DNA of 18,347 nucleotides, from positions 1 through 18,347 of the forward strand of contig JAAYLJ010000020.1 of NCBI GenBank assembly GCA_012521935.1, read 5' to 3'. Position numbers and translations under genes: made by a program. Below, one piece after another: positions 14,179-18,347 of this stretch (position 1 is its first letter; each line of letters starts with the position of its first letter). The notes under the pieces are model-generated. The model saw nothing but the letters and a program-made list of their open reading frames with translations. It did no database searches and had not been told where the DNA came from. This DNA comes from Campylobacteraceae bacterium (lineage in GTDB: Bacteria > Campylobacterota > Campylobacteria > Campylobacterales > Campylobacteraceae).

Positions 14179-15545
14179 TTTTTACCCTTTTGGCGCTTTA
14201 TGTATAGTTCTTTGAAGCTATTTTTTGGAATTTGAGGCATCTCTTTATATTTGCCCCACAAATTTGTTTTAGAATATAAAATTTTTCTAGGTAGTAAAGG
14301 CATAATTTTTCTTGTACTTTTACCCATTAAATCAAATATTTTTGGATGTTTAAAGATCCATCCAGCAAAATTTAATGCTCGCTCTTTCTTTTTATCCATT
14401 AGTCCAGCTTTTACTACATTTTGTCTATGTAAATAGAGCTGCTCATGTAGATTTATCTTAATTGGACAAATATTTGAACATGAAGCGCAAAGTGTACAAG
14501 CATATGGAAGTGAGCTATGTTTTTTTAAATCTTTAAAAGGCTCTAAGGTTGAGCCAATTGGGCCGGGGATTGTCGCGCCATAACTAAAACCACCACTTCT
14601 TCTAAAAACTGGGCATGTATTCATGCAAGCTCCGCATCTAATGCAATTTAACACATTGTGAAACTCATTTGAGCCAAGCATGGCAGATCTTCCATTATCT
14701 ACTATGACTACATGTAACTCACACCCATTTCTAGCACCTTGATAAAAAGAGGTGTAAGAAGTGATTGGCTGTCCCGTAGCACTTCTTGCTAAAAGTCTAG
14801 TAAAAACAGCTAAGTCTTTAACTCTAGGTATTAGTTTTTCTATCCCCATTGAAGCTATGTGAAGTTTAGGTAAAGTTGCCCCTAAATCCGCATTTCCTTC
14901 ATTTGTACAAACTACCACCCCGCCAGTTTCACAAATGCCAAAATTTACACCAGTTATCCCAGCATCTGCCCCTAAAAACTTCTCTTTTAAGTGTGCTCTT
15001 GCTGCTTTAGTAAGATATGTAGGATCGCTATTTCCTTCCTCAGTGTTTAAAAACTTTTCAAAAGTTTTACCGACATCTTCTTTTTTTAAGTGAATTGCGG
15101 GCAAAACTATGTGCGATGGTGGCTCTTTTCTAAATTGTACAATTCTCTCACCAAGATCAGTATCTACAACCTCTATTCCACTCTCTTCTAAAAATGGATT
15201 TAATCCGCACTCTTCAGTTAGCATGGATTTACTTTTTACTACTTTTTTAGCCCTATGTAGATTTAAAATTTGTAAAACAATACGGTTATGCTCATCTGCA
15301 TTTTTTGCCCAGTGGACTTGTATCCCTCTTCTTTTAGCATTTGTTTCAAACTTAGTTAAGTATGAGTCTAAATTTGCCATAGTGTGGGTTTTAATTTGAC
15401 TTGCTAACTCTCTTAACCTCTCCCACTCAACAACGCCTTTAGCAAGCCTATCTCTTTTCTCTCTTACAAACCATAAAGCTGCGTCATGCCAGTGTGTCCG
15501 CTCTACATTTTGGGTAAATTCTTCTGCTAATTTAGAGTGTTCCAT
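14175..15545 (-). CDS. lutB: LutB-like iron-sulfur lactate utilization protein
   Basis: A 456-residue fusion of a LUD domain (~25-300) and a C-terminal bacterial ferredoxin-type region with two complete 4Fe-4S motifs: CIRCGACMNTCP (Cys301, 304, 307, 311) and CTLCASCSNICP (Cys350, 353, 356, 360). Characteristic blocks include VVKSKSMLTEE, TDLGERIVQ, PPSHIVLPAIH, GITGVNFGICETGG, TNEGNADL and VVIVDNGRSAMLG. With LutA and LutC it oxidises L-lactate to pyruvate, passing electrons to the respiratory chain. I chose ATG 15545 because TGGAGA lies 9 nt upstream; an upstream in-frame ATG at 15560 would add five residues but lacks a ribosome site. It overlaps lutA by 14 nt with the chosen start, so it is translationally coupled. 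Confidence 0.93.
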   Translation of the reverse strand: MEHSKLAEEFTQNVERTHWHDAALWFVREKRDRLAKGVVEWERLRELASQIKTHTMANLDSYLTKFETNAKRRGIQVHWAKNADEHNRIVLQILNLHRAKKVVKSKSMLTEECGLNPFLEESGIEVVDTDLGERIVQFRKEPPSHIVLPAIHLKKEDVGKTFEKFLNTEEGNSDPTYLTKAARAHLKEKFLGADAGITGVNFGICETGGVVVCTNEGNADLGATLPKLHIASMGIEKLIPRVKDLAVFTRLLARSATGQPITSYTSFYQGARNGCELHVVIVDNGRSAMLGSNEFHNVLNCIRCGACMNTCPVFRRSGGFSYGATIPGPIGSTLEPFKDLKKHSSLPYACTLCASCSNICPIKINLHEQLYLHRQNVVKAGLMDKKKERALNFAGWIFKHPKIFDLMGKSTRKIMPLLPRKILYSKTNLWGKYKEMPQIPKNSFKELYIKRQKGKK

Positions 15546-16287
15546 GAGGGTTTTCTCCATTTAAAATTTCAACAACATGCATAACCCTTAAAGGTTTCCC
15601 TTCTCTTCTAATGAGCCCATCTAGGTGCATTAAACATGAAAGATCTGCTCCAGTGATGATCTCTGCTCCAGCATTTAAATGATCTTTTATTCTATCTTTT
15701 CCCATGAAGGCTGAAATTGCACTCTCATTTATGGTAAAAGTACCACCAAAACCGCAACACTCATCCTCTCTTGTTAAGCTTACAAGCTCTATTCCATTAA
15801 CTTTTTTCAAAAGTGTTTCTATCTTATTAAAATATGGGATATTTCTCTCGCTTGGTGAGCCAAGTCCTAACTCTCTATGAGCATGACAGCTATTATGAAG
15901 TCCTACTTTATAGGGAAAACTACTATTAAATGAGTCTGGCTTAATGATATCGTGTAAAAATTCACAAACTTCATAAATTTTATTTTTTAAGCTAGCATAA
16001 TCTTTATCATCTTTTAAAAACTGCTCATATTGAAACTTAACCGTGCCAACACAACTTCCACTAGGAGCAACTACATAATCATATTCTTTAAAAAGAGATA
16101 CAAACTTTTTTGCTAAAACTTCCATATCTTTGGTGCAACCGCTATTGCTAAGAGGTTGCCCACAGCATGTTTGCAAAAGAGGATACTCAACGCTCAAACC
16201 TTGCTTTTCAAGCAACTCTAAAGTTGCCATAGAAGCTTTTGGGTAGAGTTCATTCATGTAGCAGGGGATAAAAAGTCCAACTTTCAT
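15532..16287 (-). CDS. lutA: LutA-like lactate utilization protein (two CCG domains)
   Basis: A 251-residue soluble protein with two cysteine-rich CCG domains of the heterodisulfide-reductase/GlpC type. Cluster ligands are visible: Cys9, Cys41-Cys42 (TCCGQPLSNSG) and Cys79 (GSC) in the first domain, and Cys134, Cys177-Cys178 (ECCGFGG) and Cys218 (LSCLM) in the second. These bind iron-sulfur clusters and carry electrons for the LutABC L-lactate dehydrogenase. ATG 16287 is preceded by AGGAG. It is the first gene of lutABC, and the order A-B-C with overlapping starts and stops is the usual one. No lactate permease or lut regulator gene is visible beside it. Confidence 0.94.
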   Translation of the reverse strand: MKVGLFIPCYMNELYPKASMATLELLEKQGLSVEYPLLQTCCGQPLSNSGCTKDMEVLAKKFVSLFKEYDYVVAPSGSCVGTVKFQYEQFLKDDKDYASLKNKIYEVCEFLHDIIKPDSFNSSFPYKVGLHNSCHAHRELGLGSPSERNIPYFNKIETLLKKVNGIELVSLTREDECCGFGGTFTINESAISAFMGKDRIKDHLNAGAEIITGADLSCLMHLDGLIRREGKPLRVMHVVEILNGENPHGTL

Positions 16288-16314
16288 CTGCTTTACTCCT
16301 TTTTTGAATAGTTT

Positions 16315-16343
16315 ATTGTAACAAAGGAGGTATGAGATTTGAA
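16315..16343 (-). promoter_or_regulatory. Putative lutABC promoter
   Basis: In the 79-bp gap between nnrS and lutA, the minus strand reads TTCAAA (16343-16338), 17 nt, then TACAAT (16320-16315), a reasonable sigma-70 arrangement (4/6 and 5/6 matches). It lies 27 nt before the lutA ATG, with the AGGAG site in between. This suggests lutABC can be transcribed apart from the upstream nnrS genes, although read-through remains possible because no terminator hairpin was seen after nnrS. Confidence 0.5.
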
Positions 16344-16366
16344 TGAAAATTGGAACTTAAATTTAT

Positions 16367-17608
16367 CTAACCCAAAATTCCATCTGCTCTAGGAGATTTT
16401 AAGTAACTCTTAGCCCCTAAGTAGTAAACGATAAAAGCACCAGCCCAAAAAAGAGTAGCTAGGGTATTAAAAAGAGTGTAGTATTGACTAAAGGCAAATA
16501 TGCTAACTCTTAGAAAAGTTGCAATTATTATGAATAAAATGGCAACTCCCATCCATTTTTCATAAAGTAAAGCTCTTCCTGTATGGATCATTGTTATGAC
16601 TAAAAGAGCGACTATAAAAGCTAACCCAAAAGCCCCGCTTGTTAAAAAATGCCTAAAATAGACGCTATACTCAAGATTTAGTAAAATATTTACTCCAAGC
16701 GAAAAATAGCCAATTCCTATAAAAATAGGCACAAGAGCTAAAAATATAGGAATTGGTTTAAATATGACAGATCCATATTCAAGTTTAAAATCACTAATGA
16801 TGCCAAGTACTGCTGCGCCTGCTGCAAATGCAAGCCAAGCTAAGGTGCTATTTGTTGGGTAAAAAAATTCGGCGGTAGTGTATAGCAAGATGGTAAAAAC
16901 TGAAAGATTATATCTGTAAGATTTAGCCATAAAAAGATCATCACTATCATAATTATCAGATGCTTCTAACACTTCATTTACTGCTTCCATATTTATTCTT
17001 TTAAGGGCAACTACGATTAAAATCATAAACCATCCAAGAGTTACTTTTAAAATATCCATAGTAGAAGTTGAACTAAATCCAGCAGCAGATAGGTAAAACC
17101 ACACTTGAAGAGCAGTTAAGCCAACTACTGTATAAGCTACGCTTGAGTGCCTTTGGAGCTTATCTAGCACAACTGGCTTAAAAACCCATATGATAATTAG
17201 TAAAGAAAAAGCTAAATCTAGTGCAAACTTTATCCAAAGTCCAAAACCAAAAGCAAACAAAAAAGCTACTCTGCCAGCTAACCATAACCCAACCCAATAT
17301 AGGAGTTTTCTACCAACAATTGGCACAACTCCTGGAAAAAGTTCTGGAAGTCCAGTTAAAACAAAGGCAGCAGTTCCTGCCATGCCAACTCCATACATTA
17401 GCTCATAAGCATGCCAAGAGTAAGGATCTGCACTTAAATACCAAGGTAAAACCCCAGCAAAAACTCCAGCCCATATAAGCATCATTCCTAAAACATACCA
17501 TGGCAATATAAGAAAAAATGGCCTAAACCCATAAGCAGCCCATGGCGCGTGAACTGGATCGTTTGGATAGTGGGCATAATGTTTTGTAGCACTTAGTTTT
17601 TTACTCAT
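16367..17608 (-). CDS. nnrS: NnrS family membrane heme-copper protein
   Basis: A 413-residue inner-membrane protein with about 12 hydrophobic helices. It shows the family signatures AAYGFRPFFLILPWY (N-terminus), YSWHAYELMYGVGMAGTAAFVLTG with His66, FRHFLTSGAFG with His320, and IHTGRA with His342. The conserved histidines are candidate heme/metal ligands. NnrS proteins are often found with nitrate, nitrite or nitric oxide metabolism genes and are linked to tolerance of nitrosative stress; the molecular mechanism is not settled. ATG 17608 overlaps the ABC ATPase stop by 4 nt (ATGA), so synthesis is coupled to the transporter ATPase. There is no FNR/NsrR-type site in this window, because the operon promoter lies upstream of the ATPase or beyond the window edge. 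Confidence 0.92.
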   Translation of the reverse strand: MSKKLSATKHYAHYPNDPVHAPWAAYGFRPFFLILPWYVLGMMLIWAGVFAGVLPWYLSADPYSWHAYELMYGVGMAGTAAFVLTGLPELFPGVVPIVGRKLLYWVGLWLAGRVAFLFAFGFGLWIKFALDLAFSLLIIIWVFKPVVLDKLQRHSSVAYTVVGLTALQVWFYLSAAGFSSTSTMDILKVTLGWFMILIVVALKRINMEAVNEVLEASDNYDSDDLFMAKSYRYNLSVFTILLYTTAEFFYPTNSTLAWLAFAAGAAVLGIISDFKLEYGSVIFKPIPIFLALVPIFIGIGYFSLGVNILLNLEYSVYFRHFLTSGAFGLAFIVALLVITMIHTGRALLYEKWMGVAILFIIIATFLRVSIFAFSQYYTLFNTLATLFWAGAFIVYYLGAKSYLKSPRADGILG

Positions 17609-18336
17609 AAAGACACCTTTATCTCAAATGTATGACGGACAATGTCCTCTTTTAAAAGCTCATGTGTTTTATCAAATAGGTATGTATAATCACGCTTTAG
17701 TTTAGGTAGAGTAAAATCATAACTTTTTACAATCTCACCTGGATCGCTTTTTAAAAGAAGAACGCTATCGCTAAGCCTTACTGCTTCCATTAAATCGTGA
17801 GTTATGCACAAAACACTCATCAATTCTTCACTATTTGCTTCTAAAATATAGTGCTGTAAATCTTCTTTAAGCCCAACATCTAAAGCTGAAAAAGGCTCAT
17901 CTAAAAAGAGTAGATCAGGCTTAATTATCAAAGCTCTAGCAAAATTAACTCTTTGCTTCATCCCTCCACTTAAATCTTTTGGATATTTTACAAGATCCTC
18001 TTTTTCTAGCCCAAATCTAATGGCAAGTTCGCTAGCTTTTTCCAAACTCTCTTTATCTTTTTTAGCAAGGGGCATAGCTATATTCTCAACCGCATTTTTC
18101 CAAGGAAGCAATCTTGCATCTTGAAAAACAAAAGCGCTCTTTTTAAAACTATTTAAAATCTCTCCCTCAGTCACATCAAGCAAATCTGCACAAAGCCTTA
18201 ATAAAGTTGTTTTTCCACCACCACTAGGACCTACTATTGTCTTAATTTCACCCTTTTTTAACTCAAAATTTATATCTTTTAAAATTTGAGTTACTCCATA
18301 ATAAAACTGCAAATCTTTTACTTTTAATCTCTCCAT
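17605..18336 (-). CDS. ABC transporter ATP-binding protein, nitrate/sulfonate/taurine type
   Basis: A 243-residue cytoplasmic ATPase with all functional motifs intact: Walker A GPSGGGKTT (36-44), Q-loop Gln72 in FQDARLLPWKNAVENIA, signature LSGGMKQR (122-129), Walker B LLFLDEP (142-148), D-loop SALD and H-loop His180 (ITHD). The Q-loop block with LLPWKNAVENIA is typical of the NrtD/SsuB/TauB subfamily importing nitrate, sulfonates, taurine or similar anions. ATG 18336 is preceded by GAGGTGG at the window's right edge. The permease and binding-protein genes are not in view and may lie just upstream on the minus strand. The stop overlaps nnrS, giving a link to nitrogen-oxide or anion metabolism; the substrate cannot be named. 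Confidence 0.92.
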   Translation of the reverse strand: MERLKVKDLQFYYGVTQILKDINFELKKGEIKTIVGPSGGGKTTLLRLCADLLDVTEGEILNSFKKSAFVFQDARLLPWKNAVENIAMPLAKKDKESLEKASELAIRFGLEKEDLVKYPKDLSGGMKQRVNFARALIIKPDLLFLDEPFSALDVGLKEDLQHYILEANSEELMSVLCITHDLMEAVRLSDSVLLLKSDPGEIVKSYDFTLPKLKRDYTYLFDKTHELLKEDIVRHTFEIKVSL

Positions 18337-18347
18337 GATTCCACCTC

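Noticed and set aside
16321..16330. Plus-strand AAAGGAGG as a ribosome site for a small gene
   Set aside because: No start codon with a meaningful open frame follows on the plus strand before the end of the antisense nnrS gene.
17190..17478. Two overlapping plus-strand frames inside nnrS
   Set aside because: Antisense shadows of the membrane protein gene; the two overlap each other in different frames and neither resembles a protein family.

Overview
This window is a gene-dense, low-GC (about one third G+C by eye) bacterial chromosome segment. The gene set points to a motile, respiring member of the Campylobacterota (the former Epsilonproteobacteria). Evidence for that is a CheB without a receiver domain, an orphan FlhB C-terminal-domain gene, lutABC, NnrS, a two-subunit sodium:solute symporter, AT-rich codon use and frequent TTG/GTG starts. 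The genus cannot be fixed from the sequence alone. I saw no rRNA, tRNA, CRISPR, insertion sequence or phage gene; this is core-like chromosome, not an island.

Left part, plus strand (1-6499): motility and signalling. The window opens inside a FliK-like/YlqG-like gene (5' end missing). It is followed by a 90-residue FlhB C-terminal-domain protein, then 2 nt later by a membrane sensor with a periplasmic solute-binding domain, a PAS domain and a decayed GGDEF domain. After a 64-bp promoter gap comes a tightly overlapping chemotaxis cassette: an sCache-type methyl-accepting chemotaxis protein, CheB (catalytic domain only) and CheR. Together these make a receptor plus the enzymes that remove and add its methyl groups.

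Middle part, minus strand (6496-11497): one probable five-gene operon, read from high to low coordinates. It contains a DUF4212 symporter small subunit, an ActP-like sodium:solute symporter large subunit, a cyclic-nucleotide-domain/CBS/GlnD-like nucleotidyltransferase protein (DUF294), a DEDDh exonuclease and a small cupin. Transport genes are thus linked to a putative nucleotide-signal or protein-modification module of unknown biochemistry. The symporter carries an insertion of roughly 115 residues with an EF-hand-like loop, and a perfect 26-bp palindrome separates it from the DUF294 gene.

Next (11498-13589): a 321-bp AT-rich divergent intergenic region, then on the plus strand an unrecognised 88-residue protein, an EamA/DMT-family permease and a LOG-family nucleotide 5'-monophosphate phosphoribohydrolase.

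Right part, minus strand (13591-18336): lutABC (lactate oxidation by an iron-sulfur complex) behind its own promoter-like sequence, preceded by an ABC-transporter ATPase of the nitrate/sulfonate/taurine type whose stop overlaps the start of nnrS. Both places where plus- and minus-strand genes converge (near 6497 and 13590) have their stop codons overlapping or 1 nt apart, with no room for a standard terminator.

The metabolic theme is uptake of a small organic acid and oxidation of lactate, with a nitrosative-stress or denitrification-linked heme protein and a methylation-adaptive chemoreceptor. No wholly new system is evident. The least understood part is the symporter/DUF294/exonuclease/cupin operon.
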